64,000 nt of DNA from Hydractinia symbiolongicarpus (GCF_029227915.1 NC_079879.1:6822001-6886000); one strand, 5' to 3'; counted from the stretch's first letter, positions 20,791 to 33,856 are shown. A program made the numbers and translations. The notes: generated from the letters alone by a model not told the origin.

Positions 20791-22010
20791 GTATCTCAAT
20801 AATAATAAGTAGTCCATAAATTAAATAGAGTATATATTGTTTAAATGAATTTCTGTGCAACTCATTATTTTGATTTTGCATTAAGCACAATAAACACATA
20901 TAAGCAAAAAAATTAAAGTAATCAAAGAAATAAATCAAAAAAAGAACTATTTACTAAAAAGATTAATTCCAGTGCCTTTTAGATCTTGCCTCTAAAAAAT
21001 CTACGATTTACATTTCATTTAGCCCTGTCGTTTTGCTTTTTTACCTACTAACTAGCGTGTGTACAAAAATTATAAATTTTAAGTAATTTCGGAAATTCAT
21101 TTATTGTACAGATTTCATACTCAGGAACTATTCACCAGATGTTTTAATTTTTGCTGTCGATGGATATAAATATATATTGGCGTTGATTCCATATGGGTAA
21201 GTAAATATTAGCACAGCCCTGGGTTAACCTAAGTGGTGGGCCATTTAAAGGTGCTGGAAGTCATCTAATAGAGTACAGACCCTAACTATGTCTGTGTATA
21301 ACTCAAAATGAGCATTAATGTAGGTAGCTATAGCTAGATGTACATGAGAATATGTCACAACAGTCGTGTTATTTTAACAAACATTTTAGAGAGTAAGAAC
21401 AAAGCTAGTTTAAATTATATCATAATAATCTTTTAACAACGACATATGAGCACATTAAAACAACACTCCTTTCCACAACAATATTAGAAGAGAAGGAATC
21501 CTTCTTTCACTAATTAGCAAAGATTTTTTGTAGCTAACTGGTTGATTAGGCTAGTCAGTTCTCGACACATTAAGCTTCATCAACTTAAAAAGTTCTAGCT
21601 AAAGGCAACAATAACAAAGCCTTGCATTGTTATCTTAGGGTGTCTTAGCTATAAACGGCTTACTTCGCGTTTTTTGTGACTGATGCTAGTGGAATGTTGC
21701 AGCTACGCTACATCCTTTCTGCCATCTTTGTTTGCATTTTTACTTTCACGGATGTTACGTACACCACAGCACGTGCAGCATCTCTAGCCAATCAGAAAGC
21801 TGGAAATTTGAGATACAAAACTGTGAGCGTAATACACTCGTAAAACTGAATGTTTGCTTTCCTTTAACTCAAATATTTAAAAAAATTTTAATAAAATTTT
21901 ACGGCGTGGCTAAAGAACCGGTACCGGCTCTTTAACTAAAGTCACGTGATTTATGTAGACCGCCATGCTATACGGCGTGCATTCCCTCCATGCGCGCTCT
22001 TTCCAAAATG
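20791..22010. other. Gene-free stretch
   Basis: No coding region supported. A near-palindrome around CCGGTACCGG (about 21910-21936, 13-bp arms, one mismatch) and AT-rich sequence. The right end of the Polinton-like element should lie near the start of this stretch. Confidence 0.4.
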
Positions 22011-22019
22011 GTTCTCATT

Positions 22020-22421
22020 GCGGAAGGTCAGTTGTACTCTTCATTTGAAGAATTATAACAAAAATGTGCTTGTATAAACAGAGAAATTTTGCTGAATTGT
22101 GGATAAGGGATTGTACAACTATGAAAGCAGCACAGGGAAGGGTTAAAAATCAATTAAATCCTGATTTGAAATATTGCGAGTTAAAGTATGTATGTGTTAG
22201 AGGAGGAAAGTCGCTCAAATCTCGTGGGTCATCAGGATTGCGAACTTCATCGTAAGTAATTTCTTTTTTATTTATGCTTTTTTGTGAGAAGATTCTCCTA
22301 AATTGACAGCTTCATTATTTTTTGATGTTTTCCATAGAACTATGTAACAAGGATGCCCCTTTACCATAGCTGTAAGAGTGTCTATAAGGATGGAAAACAC
22401 TTGCAAGTAAATCCTGTCAGT
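22020..22421 (+). pseudogene. ZSWIM/FLYWCH-like gene fragment, two exons
   Basis: Exon-like frame 22064-22253 reads REN-type start NFAELWIRDCTTMKAAQ, then NPDLKYCELKYVCVRGG and GLRTSS, followed by a donor (CATC|GTAAGT). A second open segment 22339-22421 begins after TTTCCATAG and reads SVYKDGKHLQVNPVSE before another GTAAGT. The pattern 'K-x-x-Y-V-C-x-R-G-G ... KDGKHL-x-V' resembles the N-terminal part of ZSWIM1/3 or FLYWCH/MULE-type proteins. No further exons are recognisable downstream, so it is a relic or a very partial gene. Confidence 0.4.
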
Positions 22422-22774
22422 GAGGTAAGTATGCCTTATTTCAATGCACATCTACCTGTTCAAAGTTTTACATTTTTCTTGGTTAATCTTTGCCTTTAAC
22501 AATTATAAGATGTCCATCTGCAGTAAAAAATCTTTTGTATAATTTCCGTAAGTTTAATAAAAAGAACAAGAGGCATATTTCCCTGTTTTTAGTCAACGAG
22601 CTAAGAGGGTTCCTTTCATACTCATGCTGCCATTACATAACGTTTGATGTTTCAAGTGGAGTTTATGACTGTGACAAATAACGTACCACAGAATTTATTA
22701 ATTAGAGCTGTTATTGCGCTAAATGTTTTTGAATAAGTTTTACAGTAATGCAATTCTCACAGTTCCTTAGGAAT

Positions 22775-22860
22775 TGTGTAAAACTACTGTGGTCTAAAGG
22801 TAAGATTCTTGTGGAGAATTTCATAAGAGATCCAGGTTCAAATCCTGACAGGAGTTAATA
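22775..22860 (+). mobile_element. tRNA-His-derived SINE head or tRNA pseudogene
   Basis: A-box-like TGGTCTAAAGG (22790-22800), anticodon stem GATTC/GAATT with loop TTGTGGA (anticodon GTG, His), and B box GGTTCAAATCC (22835-22845). The variable loop is too long and there is no acceptor stem. Confidence 0.5.
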
Positions 22861-23084
22861 TGGCCAAGGGTAATGCCTCTCTTTGATCATGCTACTTTGT
22901 TTTTTGCAGATACAGTGTGCAAAAGCAGCATTTGGAAATATGGCGTGACAAGTGAATAAATGTATATTCAAGTTCTTAGAATGTTTTCTTCCCGTTGCAT
23001 TTTTTGATCATATATTACTCCAATATCCACTTTTATTTCATAAGTTACTGATTATTTAAAAACTTTTAACCAGTCTCTAAGTAT

Positions 23085-23555
23085 ATCTGAGAAAAAACCA
23101 GTGCTTTAAGTCTATTGAATCGCACGTAAAAAAACAGGCGCTCCTAATGTGTCTCACGAAAAAAAAACGGCACTCTAATATCTCTACAAGAACCGGCACT
23201 TCAAGGTAACCTTGTCTTCTACAAAAAAACCGGCACTCTAAATCTCGTAAGTATCTTACAAAAAACCCGGCTCTCTAGGTCTAATGAGTCTTACGAAAAA
23301 AACCGGTGCTCCAATATCTCTACAAGAGCCGGCACTCCAAATGTAAACTTGTCTTCTACAAAAAACGACACTCTAAAGGTAACCTTGTCTCGTGTACAAA
23401 GTAACCGGCACTCTAAGTCTAATGAGTATCTTCCATAAAAAACGACACTAACTGTTACGAGAAAAACCCGGTTCCCTAAGTATTACTGAAAACAAACCGG
23501 CACTCTATGTCTACTATCTTTTACAAAAAAACTCGGCACTTTAAACTTGAGAACG
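23085..23555 (+). repeat. Degenerate minisatellite around a CCGGCACTCTAA motif
   Basis: About 13 units of irregular length (30-45 bases) carry 'aaaaaaCCGGCACTCTAA' followed by variable text such as 'gtctaatgagtctta' or 'ggtaaccttgtcttc'. Some larger units repeat as pairs. No coding potential. Confidence 0.75.
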
Positions 23556-23989
23556 CTCACCAAAAATATTTAGCCTCAATAGCATATAAACTTTAAAATA
23601 AAGTATTGTTCATTGGATAATAAAACAATTTTTGTCTGTTAGGATTCTTGTTGGCTTAAAACTCATTTTAGCCTTGTTCCCAGAAAAAATTCTATCAAAA
23701 CGAGGATAAGTTTAAGGCGTCCAGCCTAGCTGCGCTGTCTCTGTCTATCTCTCCATCTATCTCCTCAGACGATTTTAAAGATTCCGCCTTCCCTGGCGGA
23801 AATCAAATATAGTTTTTTGCTTTCTAGGAAGAAAACTGCATGTTCACATTGCGCCGTGCAAACACACAGGTCCATATGAAATAGGAAAATCCATATACCT
23901 AGTTAGAAAAACAATGGTAAAGGTAACTAATTTTGGGGATTTGGTGCTGTCAAGAACTACTCGTACAATGACTCCTATGAGAAAATGAA

Positions 23990-24110
23990 TAAACTTCTTT
24001 AGGTATTTGGCAAGTCGAACATTTTTTGTATCACAGTAGTTGTTAATAATATACTAATTTATTCAGACCAAACATATTAACAGTTTCAGTTTCTACTTTA
24101 TTAGAGAGTT
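23990..24110. repeat. Duplicated block, copy A
   Basis: 'aaGTCGAACattttttgtatcaCAGTAGTTgTTAATAA' and the following 'gaccaa(a/t)catatta' recur with substitutions at 29090-29150. Probably part of an old segmental duplication or an element. Confidence 0.45.
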
Positions 24111-24119
24111 ATTAAACAC

Positions 24120-25390
24120 TATCTCCTTCACCTCAACTGATAACAGTTCTATTAGAAACGAAAGCGAATACATACTTGTTTAATCAAACAAAAGCAACAC
24201 AAGCCATGAATGATCTATTTTAATGTTTTTCAAAATAACTTCTATTATATTCTGCGTCTGCAAATAGGGAATCTCTTATTTTTATGGTTATGGTATTAAA
24301 CACAAAATATTACTTTGCGATGACAAAATAAGAAAAATCTTACGAAAAAAGGCACATTTAAATCATTGACCTTTTGCAATAGCTGTCTTCATTGTTATGT
24401 GCCAATCCTAGAGATTCAAGCATTGTATCGAGGAGTATCGAGTCTGAGGTGCTGCATCACAACGAGCCCGGGTTAGAGTACCTAGGTTTCCGAAGTGGTC
24501 TTTGTGTAAATCCTTCACTTTACGTTTTATCTTGTTCAAAATATATACTTGTTTTTTCTCTCGATAATTGGAATACATATAATACACCTTCTCCAAATTA
24601 GTTTTCTTTGATGTACCCCTGCTATTTCTAAACTTTTTCGAGCAAAATGAATGTGATTTTTGATGTCCTTACCTGCAGTATATAGAATGTGAAATGTTCA
24701 TGCAGCAAACAATCAACTTGCTGTAACAGGTTCAGATCAAACTCTGCTTAAAATCTAAGCTTATTAGTACAAGTCCAAAATTAAGAAGATTTTAATCTTG
24801 CCACCTCTTACAGGTATAACGTGAACACTATTTTGTTTCAATTACTCCGATCATGTTTCATATCTGCGTGAATTAAAAGCTGATATAAAAGCTGATATTA
24901 TTGCATGAGCAATCTGCTATTTGTTAATAAACAAGGCAGGCCAGTAAGGAAAGCGTTTTATAAAAAAAAATTAATAGGAATTGAGTTAAAATATGTTTTC
25001 TTTGTGTATGCAAGTAGTCCTTGAATCGGATTTGACACATGGATTTGGCGTAAACCCACATAATTTTCGTCAAATCGCATATAGAACTGACGGATTAGTC
25101 ATAGTACTAGTGGAATCCAAAGTGTAGTAGTCGGAGTTGGCACTTTACATAAGTGTACAATTAGTGACAGTCTTCGTATTACACTCAAGTCCTCAATACT
25201 ATATTTGATATCTTAATACTTTGCTGTGTTTCTTTATCATAGAGTTTTACTGATTGTACGTGTTTATTTTCATAATTACGATCCGTTACTTATCTGTATT
25301 TCTTAACAGGAACTTTAACCGTCTGTAAACAATTTGAAGACACAACAGGGCAATTTGTTTTTTCTAACAGTCATCCACATAACCAATTGC
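24120..25390. other. Gene-free stretch
   Basis: No supported gene. Short ORFs at 24392-24601 have no recognisable content. Confidence 0.35.
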
Positions 25391-25555
25391 TTTTGTTAGG
25401 CACAAGTTTGTAATTTTTGCGCCACTTTGTAATACCTGCGCTACTTTGTAATTATTTTGGGCCACTTTGTAATTTCTGCGCCACTTTGTAATTATTTTGC
25501 ACCACTTGGTAATTTTCAAGCTGCGCCACTTTGTAATTCATTTCTGCGCCACTAA

Positions 25556-25676
25556 ATGATGATGATGATGATGATGGTGATGGTGATGGTGATGATGATG
25601 ATGATGATGATGATGATGGTGACGGTGACGGTGACGGTGACGGTGACGGTGACGGTGATGATGATGATGATGATGA
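25556..25676. repeat. Trinucleotide/hexanucleotide microsatellite
   Basis: GAT, GGTGAT and GGTGAC runs. Gives the spurious poly-His and poly-Ser/Pro frames on the minus strand. Confidence 0.95.
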
Positions 25677-26028
25677 CAAAAATAAATGAAGCTGCGTATA
25701 TAAACAATTAAATCAGCGTCAGTTTTGCCAAAAATCTTTTCTCTTTTTAAAGTATAATACAAATAATACAATATAAAGACTAACTTCCAAAAAAAGTAAA
25801 TGAAACATAAAGAAATGAATGAAACAATGGAATCCTCTTTTACACACTAAAAAGCGGCAGCAAAAGAAAGATTTAAAAAATAAAAGAGTGTTATTCTTTA
25901 AAGCATTCGCTGGCTTGTTTTATAAAAATTTTTCCTCTGCACGCTTACGTCTTTGCTTTTTCAATTTTAAATACTCATTGTCATAATCATATGTAAAGAC
26001 TGAAGCTTGGACAAAAAAAATGTTGTTC

Positions 26029-26853
26029 CTATAAAAGAAGAGAGTTTTTACAAATAGTCATTTTTGAGACAAACGTGAAAGAAGGCGAAACAAATAAACG
26101 TACTTCATTTGCCGTTACTGGTCTTGGTATGGCTTTATTTGTGAACTTGACCGTATATCTCTTAAACTCGGCGTCGTTTGATGTGACTCGTAAGATGTTG
26201 CTACGACTGATTCCAGCGTAGCCGTTCAAAGCACGCGTTCGCAGCTTCTTGTAACCTACAGACTTTTTTTAAAGGTCTTCCAAACACACTGCTTGACCTC
26301 ATCTTTTTTCAAAACCCGCTGTCTGTCAAACAAAAGTAACCCATGTGCACCAAGAGACAGTTTTTCCTTCAATCGCCAGTATTTTACATATGCACTCCTT
26401 TGTTCTTTTGTCTTGTCGTTTGAAGGTACAGTGAATCGTCCATCCTTTTTTAACAATTGACTTATCATTTCATACTCTTGTTTTTCATAGCATGTATGTA
26501 TGCTCCCAAAATATGGCTTACATAAAAGCATACTAAAATAATTACTTTCATGAACATTTTCAACTGACAATACAACCTTAACTGCATGTAGTTCAAATTA
26601 TTTCGGTGCATCAAGTATTAACGCTATATAGCAGTTAGGCAGACAAAACACCTGTCGATAATGCTACATCACTTGCAGAGTAACTCATTTTCAATATTTT
26701 ATTTCCTTTGTTATTTAATAGATGTGTTAAGAACACCTGTTGCTCAAATACCTGCCGCCGCCAAACATGTTGCTTTCTATCTATTTTAAGTGCGATAATA
26801 GAACTCATGATAAACACTTTTCTTATAAATAAAAAAATTGCTAAAAAAATCAA
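26029..26853 (-). pseudogene. Transposase/integrase-like relic inside the TIR element
   Basis: A first frame (from about 26810) gives MSSIIALKIDRKQHVWRRQ. A second (26570-26256) has YEKQEYEMISQLLKKDGRF, SAYVKYWRLKEKLSLGAHG and DRQRVLKKDEVKQCVWKTF. A third (26246-26029) has GYKKLRTRALNGYAGISRS and FTNKAIPRPVTANEV. The last block, with 'Y-GISR ... F-NK-P-PV-A', resembles the region before the DDE core in cnidarian integrase-like transposases. The DDE core itself is not found, so the element is non-autonomous or truncated. Confidence 0.45.
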
Positions 26854-27767
26854 TGTGCATTTTATATATTTTATATATAAAACACGTAAGATACAAAGTG
26901 CACAGCTTTCCTAATTACAAAGTGGCGCAGAAATGAATTACAAAGTGGAGCAGCTTAAAAATTACACAGTTGCGCAGAAATGAATTACAAAGTGGCGCAG
27001 AAATGAATTACAAAGTGGCGCAGAAATGAATTACAAAGTGGTGCAGAAATTACAGAGCGGCACAAAATAATTACAAAGTAGCGCACGTATTACAAAGTGG
27101 CGCAAAAATTACAAAGTGGCGCATAACAACTTTATTTTTTTCTTGTTTAGTTTTTTTCTTGCTTAATTGGAAAATGATGTACGAAAAAAAAGAAACTCTT
27201 ATCAGATGTAGACTTTGTATGCACCACAACTTCCTACCTTCTAGCACATTTGAAGCAGTGGTTCTGATTAGACACTAATTCAAATTTCCATTTTGAAAAA
27301 GTACTTTTCATAAGATAAACAAGGTTTTCTTTATTTGCAAAAAATCAATTCATTGCCATAGAAAGTACAAAAGAATAAGTGTACACAGTTCTACAAAAAG
27401 GGATCGAGCAAACTACACCCTACTATTTTAACATAAAGGAAGAAAATGCAATTTTGGGTGTAGTTGTAAAAAGCGTTTCCTCAAACAACCTCCTTATTAC
27501 ATCTCTTGGCATCTGTTAGATGACTGTTCAAAATAAATCATTTGACATAATAGTGATTTTCGTTAACCTATCTCAACAAGTCTACATTTGCATTTTTCGC
27601 AGGATTATTCTTCGGAAGGTGATGTCCGTTTTTGAAGATAATGAAACTTGTCAAAAAAAAAATCTGGCAATTTGTAAAAAAAGTAATCAAACAATACAAA
27701 GCGTGGTGTAACGTTCAGCCAAAAGTTGATTTAAGCACTGCCAGTCTAGGTACGTTGAGTTTGTGAC

Positions 27768-27982
27768 GTGCTTTCCTTGAAACTGTTGCAAGAATATTAT
27801 TGACCCTGAGGAAGAAGGACGTTGTGTTTAAGGGGAAAGCGAGAATAGACCACAAGAACAAAAGCAAACGAGATGTTCGTATTATTATAGCGATGGCTAT
27901 ATATTGTCATGTCTACTTACTCAAAAGACTCTTTTTAGCTATCCCGATGGCTATGCTACATGTTGAGATTAAGCAAGATTAA
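27768..27982 (+). pseudogene. GPCR fragment (TM5 end to TM6)
   Basis: About 165 bases align without gaps to the TM5-loop-TM6 region of the receptor at 39513-40601 (LTLRKKDVVFKGKARIDHKNKSKR then RIIIAMA). The TM6 part then decays and the frame stops at 27982. No other receptor domain is found around it. It is closer to the second receptor (ARIDHKNK) than to the first (ARRAQKNK). Confidence 0.85.
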
Positions 27983-28501
27983 AACTTGCTTTAGAACTAA
28001 AGTAATTAAATTTTAAGCACATAGTGGTATCTTACTGATGCAGAAAGCACAGCATCCCCACAATTTTTAAAATTTATTGCAGAGTGGGAATACGAACATC
28101 AACTAAATATTGCGTACTGAACCGCATACAACAATCAAGAAACTTTTAAATGTTTAGTGACAATAAATCTAGAAGTAAACAAAAAAACCTTTTCACAGTG
28201 AGAATAAACCCCAGGGAACAAACTTTCGCAAAGACCAAAAATGGTAATTTCTGTTTAGAATATGTTTACTTTTTCGAAAAAAGAAAAATAACCAAACATG
28301 CGCAATGCGCTATATGCAACATTTACATTTTACAAATAAAAAAATCTGTTGTTGAACTGATGTGTGTTTGTGAGGTGACATGGCCTTTAAAAGCTTGAAA
28401 ATTTCAAAACTAACTTTCATAAACACGTTTTCTTTCAGCCCGTTTACAATTGAACAACGCAAACCACTGACCCGAAACATTGCTAAAATAAGCAAGAATG
28501 C

Positions 28502-28531
28502 AAAACCCATTACCTGGAAAGGTAATGGGTT
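28502..28531. repeat. 12-bp-arm hairpin followed by GGTAATA repeats
   Basis: Arms AAACCCATTACC and its complement, loop of 6. Three 'ggtaata' units follow to about 28562. Confidence 0.6.
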
Positions 28532-28569
28532 TGGTAATATAGGTAATAAAGGTAATATAGGCATGACAA

Positions 28570-31500
28570 ATTAAATAGACTTGTCCAAATTCATCTGTAC
28601 GGGTATTATATGCATTTAGTTGAGATGAAGGTTGTTGTCCAGTCGAAGATAAACAAAGTGTATACAGTACGTAAATTATCTCAACTAAGATGGCCATGTC
28701 ATGCATTTTTACGACATGTTGAATTAGCACCTTGTTCACACCATTGAGATGATTAAAGAATGTGAATAGTACTGACATTAACTGGCTTCCTGTCTCCTAA
28801 ATGTATTAATCTTACCTGCGAGAAACATTCTTGGCACAGATATATACATCAAATTAATATTTTCTAGAACACTTCGTACATATTTCCTATCTATTTACTT
28901 TATGTTTACATAAGGAAATCTTCGCCTTGCTCTGGGATTTATAAATAATTTTTATTCTACCTTTATGTATTTAAAATTATATATTCTAATAGTTTATACT
29001 TCTTTATGAAAAAAATTTAGATTTAATGTGGTTGGTGTTGTTTTGTACGATGTAAACAAAAATTAATTAACGGTGATAACGAGATGACTTTTGGAAAGTC
29101 GAACGTTTTTTTCTCGCAGTAGTTATTAATAACGGACCAATCATATTAGATCACACATACTTAGAGTTCTAATTAGTACTTTAATATTACGGAGTCTCAT
29201 ACCGCGCAGGTCTGGCCACTAGGGAAGCCCTTGTAGGAGCAAAATTTTATATCCCCCGCATAGAGTAAGGCATTTGCCAAGAAAAACATGCAGTACGCAG
29301 AGAACTATTCACTTTTTCCTTTGTATTCTCACTTTTTAAACTGGTGCGATATATTGAATTTACAATTATTTAAAGGAAGGATACTCAGTATTGACATTAG
29401 ATTGCATATTATGAAAGTTCAAGACCTAAACTTGGTTATTAATTTAATTGCTTCAAGTTGTGGGGTACACTCATCATGAAAAGTTGGCAGTCAAAAGAGA
29501 AAGAAACCTTATTTTGGTAGCTAGTTACATCACAAGTTTTAATATTGTCTTAAAAATATCACAGTGTTGATCAAAGAGGAATTGCTAGCATGTCATTCAA
29601 GATTTATATAGCTACTAGTACAGCCAAAATAATGTAGCTCATTAAACACAAGTAAAGAAAAAAATGGGTTTTTTTCTAAAATAATAGTTTCATGCTCATT
29701 AAACAGATACCTAGCTAGCTATAATATTAAAAAATCCAAAATTTCCTATTTTGTGTTTGCTAGGAAACTTTATTTAACTAACCAGGACGAAGCAACCTAC
29801 ATTTTTTATAAAACAAATTAAAAAGTGTCAAAAAGCTGGCTGTATCTGTCTCGTAGTCTTTGTTAGCTAGGGGTCACACTGGGTCACTCATATATATCGT
29901 AGCCTTATTCATAGAGTAGTCAGATATATAGGTGGGCAAGTGCCAAGATGCTAAAAATAGGATCATAAAAACTCATTTCTAATATCACTCAACTTCAAAA
30001 AACATCAAACAGTGTAGTTTGAACACCAACTTAGCCTTAAAAATTGCTACGCCTCAATTTTGCATTGGAATAATTTTTATCTGTAAAGTACAAAGTTTCG
30101 ACCGCTGTGAAAAATAAAAGAACATAATATACTGTGGTTAAAATAAACAAATTTAATGGAAAATAACTTTTTTAAAAATTTAGTGACTTTAACTGTTTTC
30201 GTCAAATATTTTCGGTTGCCAATTTTTTCTTATGTCAATGTACCAAAATTACTATGCTATCACAAAATTGTAAAAGTGGACCTTGCCTAAATTTATTCCT
30301 GCATTTTACCAAAATTAAGAGCACAGTAATACAGTGTAACATGCTATTATATGTATCCCTTCCTAGCTAGTTAGGTAATATTTATATACAATAATTTCTA
30401 ACGAAAAGTCAAAGCCAGTCATTATATCGTTGAAGTGTGTATTTTATTTTCAATCGATTTCATCTGTGCTTTTTTATATAACTAGTTAGCTATACTTTGC
30501 AAATAAATCCTTTATTAAATGCTCTTCCACGTTAATCCATGTCAAACTTGCAGATCCATATATAGCTAGCTAGCTAGCTATAGCTTACTGTAAAAAAACT
30601 TCCTTTAAGTCTTTTTATAGCTAGCTGTAATTTTTATTTCTTCTTGCCAAAGTGCACTGATAATGATAGAATAGTGTTTCTTTTTAACCATTACTTTATT
30701 CCTCACAACACAAAATGTATGGTATATGTAGCTTGCAACAGGAAGCAAATCCCTAAAACCAACATCAACAATATGTCCTCTCTTGCCTCTCTATAAAAGT
30801 CAGTAATTTAAGTTTTCTTCGATTCCAACATCTTACCCATGCCAATATACCACAAAGAGGGTTAGCAACACCATTTAAACGTGTTATGAAAAAGCAAAAC
30901 GTCAGTTGGCCGAGTGTCTGGTCTTTCAGAGGTGTCCTCACACCTGTCCTCACAGGTCTCCAATTAAATTCTATTCCATTCGACAAATATTCTACGCAAA
31001 GATTCCAACTTTTTCACATGAATTATTCATTATTCAAGAAGTACCCACAAATAATGAAATAAAATTGTAGATATATTCGTTGGAAAAGTGAGGTTATTCC
31101 AAGAACACAAAACCTCGAGGGACCCAGGACAGAAAGACAAAACAATAGTTTTTATACGAACAAGGAAGTTCTTAAATTTTCTTCTTTATAGCTCTTAAAA
31201 ATTCCAATGATTTATATGTAATTAAAAGAACTAAACTAAACTTTAATCCCTATTTCTCGTATATTAATTTAAAATAATTCAAATTCTCAAAAACTTCTTG
31301 TCCTTCTACTCTCCTTCAGAACTTTTTAAAAAACTCGTTTCGTAATAAATGTAAGCTCAACAATACCCGCAAACTCTAAGCAATAAACACCTATGATTTC
31401 TAGCAAACGGAAAAGTGATTAAATATGAAAATTTTATGTTATTCTTTACTTTGCACACCAAATATTTTTCGTCAAGAATAAGAGATCCCGAATGTGTTAA

Positions 31501-31970
31501 CGCCAATGAAATTGTAGTAATTACTGTAGGGGAAATCCCTATCAGTACGAGGACACTCCTGCTAAATTGTCAGTGATTATTTCTAATGATCGTTATCGTT
31601 AAAACTATACCGACAAACGCAAAAAACACTGGTTTTGCAATACAATAGAAAATTGAATAGAATATTTTCTCGTTGTGTATCCATCTCTTTTCGTATGTTT
31701 TGACGTATCAACTTGGCGTGAACCAGAACTTACATGTAACGCGCATTGGTAATGATGTTTACATATATTCTTTTACATTAACATGTCAAGACTAAAAATA
31801 AATCCACACAAAGAGTTTTCTCCTAGGGCAGAAATATATACGCATTTTTGACTTTTCTAGAAGGAACAAAACCTATTAATATCTGTTTAATAATCGCGTG
31901 CGGCTAAACTTTAGACCTGCATTGTATATATCAACAGAAATAGCAACAGGTAGTTACCCTCCTACTCAGC
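28570..31970. other. Long gene-free stretch
   Basis: AT-rich. It holds copy B of the duplicated block (29090-29150) and AGCT-rich clusters (29500-29720 and 30540-30630). No ORF with recognisable content. Confidence 0.4.
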
Positions 31971-31979
31971 CGGAACTAA

Positions 31980-32589
31980 GGGGCTGTTCATGGGGGGGAT
32001 CTCGCTACTATCAAGAAACACATACAAAATAAAAAATGTGTTTATATGACAACCGAGACAATCCGCCTTGCCGAGATCTCGCTTGTTTGTACCGGGATCT
32101 CGGCTAGGCTGGATGGAAATTTTCTATATGAACGGGCCAGCCCTGCCAGGCGGGCTGACTCACTCTATTTTTAAGCATATCAGGATTATTTTTTGTAGAA
32201 AACATTCTTTTTTCTTTACAGAAATGCCAAAAATATTGAAGATTTAACTTTTTTGGGCAAAATAATATCACATATTCATTGGAACAATAAATATATGAAA
32301 ACGCTTCAGAAGAACAACATTATCATTAAATTTTATTGTTGTGTATTTATCGTTGCTTTGACGAAATAATCATTATTTGTAGTTTTTCATGCATTGCATT
32401 TTTTGAAGAATTCCTTGTAATTTAAATTTCCATTAAAACGCCAACAAAAATTTATGAATAAAATATCGTGACTATTTTCAGCCCGCCTTAACCGGTCCAG
32501 GTCGCCTCATATGAACGTAACAAAATATCAGCCCATCTAATCGAGCCAGCCCGGTCAACCGGGCCAGCTGGCCTCATATGAACAGCCCC
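31980..32589. mobile_element. MITE, Harbinger-like termini (copy 1)
   Basis: Ends GGGGCTGTTCAT ... ATGAACAGCCCC, flanked by TAA on the left and TGA on the right (a 3-bp target duplication with one change). The body has inverted 'ccgagatctcg' and 'cggccagccgggc' type segments. A second copy at 40807 is flanked by TTAA at its intact left end, supporting a TWA-type target. No ORF: non-autonomous. Confidence 0.7.
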
Positions 32590-33546
32590 TGAGCCTATCA
32601 ACAGGAAAACCTAATAATCTATTTTGTGTACTGTTACTACGCAACCAATTAATTTACTTTCTACCAATAACACTTGCTCCTTGCTTATGTAGGAATAAAA
32701 ACATACGCGAAGATTAAAAGAAAACAACTCTTCTTGAAAAGGATGATTCAAATTGTAAAATGAATAGCACGGTTTATTTTGCCTAAAAATGAATCAACCT
32801 TATGCAGAAGGATTCAAATTGCTATAGTTGTAACTTCAGGAAAACTTGTCATATAACCGAAGACATAACCAATGTCTGTGTATTTGCATACTTTCTTTAT
32901 AGTATAACAATCAATAAAAACAAACACTATTAGAAGTTTGTTACAACAGACGAGTTCAAAAATATATATCTATTAATTGTAATATGGTAACAAAGGTGGA
33001 TCACGCTAACTTTATCCTGATAATTAATTGGTATCTTCACCAAAATGGAAGTACATATATCTGTCAGTGTGATTGTTGTGAGGAACATTTTCACAAAAAA
33101 CTATTTGTTACATCTTTTTCGTGTGTTAAAAGAGTTATAAAATAGATGATATGTCGTCATGGTGATATAATATTTTGTTTACTTATCCTAATCAATCCAT
33201 TATTGGATTTTCCGCAGGAAAATCCATTGAAGAGTGGAACTCCGCTTTTTTTAGGTATTTGTTTCAATTTGTATGTAAATTGTATATAAACCTACCTTTC
33301 GATTATTAGAGAAGAAAAATCAGGTTATCTGCAATCGAATAACAAAAGCGACCTATGAGGATAGTAAATAGGGGAAAAAATACTCAATGATAATATATTC
33401 GTTATCGAAATTGCATTTTTTCTCACTTCCTCATTCCTGAAGAATATCACAAACTTGAAGCTTTTCTGCACGTTAAACGTTCATAAGACACATTTACTCT
33501 TAAACACCAATTCTTTTCCTCGCACTTTTATTTGCATATATGCTAG

Positions 33547-33625
33547 GCGGAGATGGTGTAGTGGTAACGTGTTCAGCCTGCAATCATAAGATTTCAGTTT
33601 TCAGTTACCACTACGGTGCCCTCTA
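33547..33625 (+). mobile_element. tRNA-derived SINE fragment
   Basis: Strong A box ATGGTGTAGTGGTAACG at 33553-33569. The B box region is degenerate (TTTTCAGTTACC). The 3' body is not resolved. Confidence 0.45.
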
Positions 33626-33856
33626 AATATAGAGTTGTCAGCCTATTTGGTGCTATCTACTGACTGCTAATCTTGTGTGGCAGACAGGCAAGCAAGTTAA
33701 AAGCAATGCTATACGTAATTATAACAGTATTGTAACATAATTACAGCCAGCTGTTAAAATGGAATCTCAAACTACTAGATTTGTTTATTATATGACTGAA
33801 ACCGTAGTTGAAACTAGATTGACATTTGGAACATTGAAAAAAATATATATATGTAT

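Larger units (their letters stand above)
25394..27128 (-). mobile_element. 1.7-kb DNA transposon with subrepeat TIRs
   Basis: Both ends consist of inverted copies of the unit 'ttgtaatttctgcgccact'. Left end 25394-25555, right end 26930-27128 in opposite orientation. The outer ends read TGTTA...TAACA, and the order of variant subrepeats near the tips matches between the two sides (…TTTTTGCGCCACTTTGTAATA…). Inside is a minus-strand coding relic (26029-26853) and a GAT/GGT/GAC microsatellite. TG...CA termini fit cut-and-paste elements with integrase-like transposases (Ginger type), but the class is inferred. A clean target duplication is not visible (CTTT on both sides, offset by one base). Confidence 0.7.

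Noticed and set aside
23085-23555. CRISPR-like array
   Set aside because: Units vary in length and sequence, there are no constant repeats with unique spacers, and the DNA is animal.
25452-25771. Poly-Ser/Pro and poly-His ORFs on the minus strand
   Set aside because: Translation of the GAT/GGT/GAC microsatellite.
28410-28778. 122-codon minus-strand ORF over the hairpin region
   Set aside because: Low-complexity composition driven by GGTAATA repeats; no motif.
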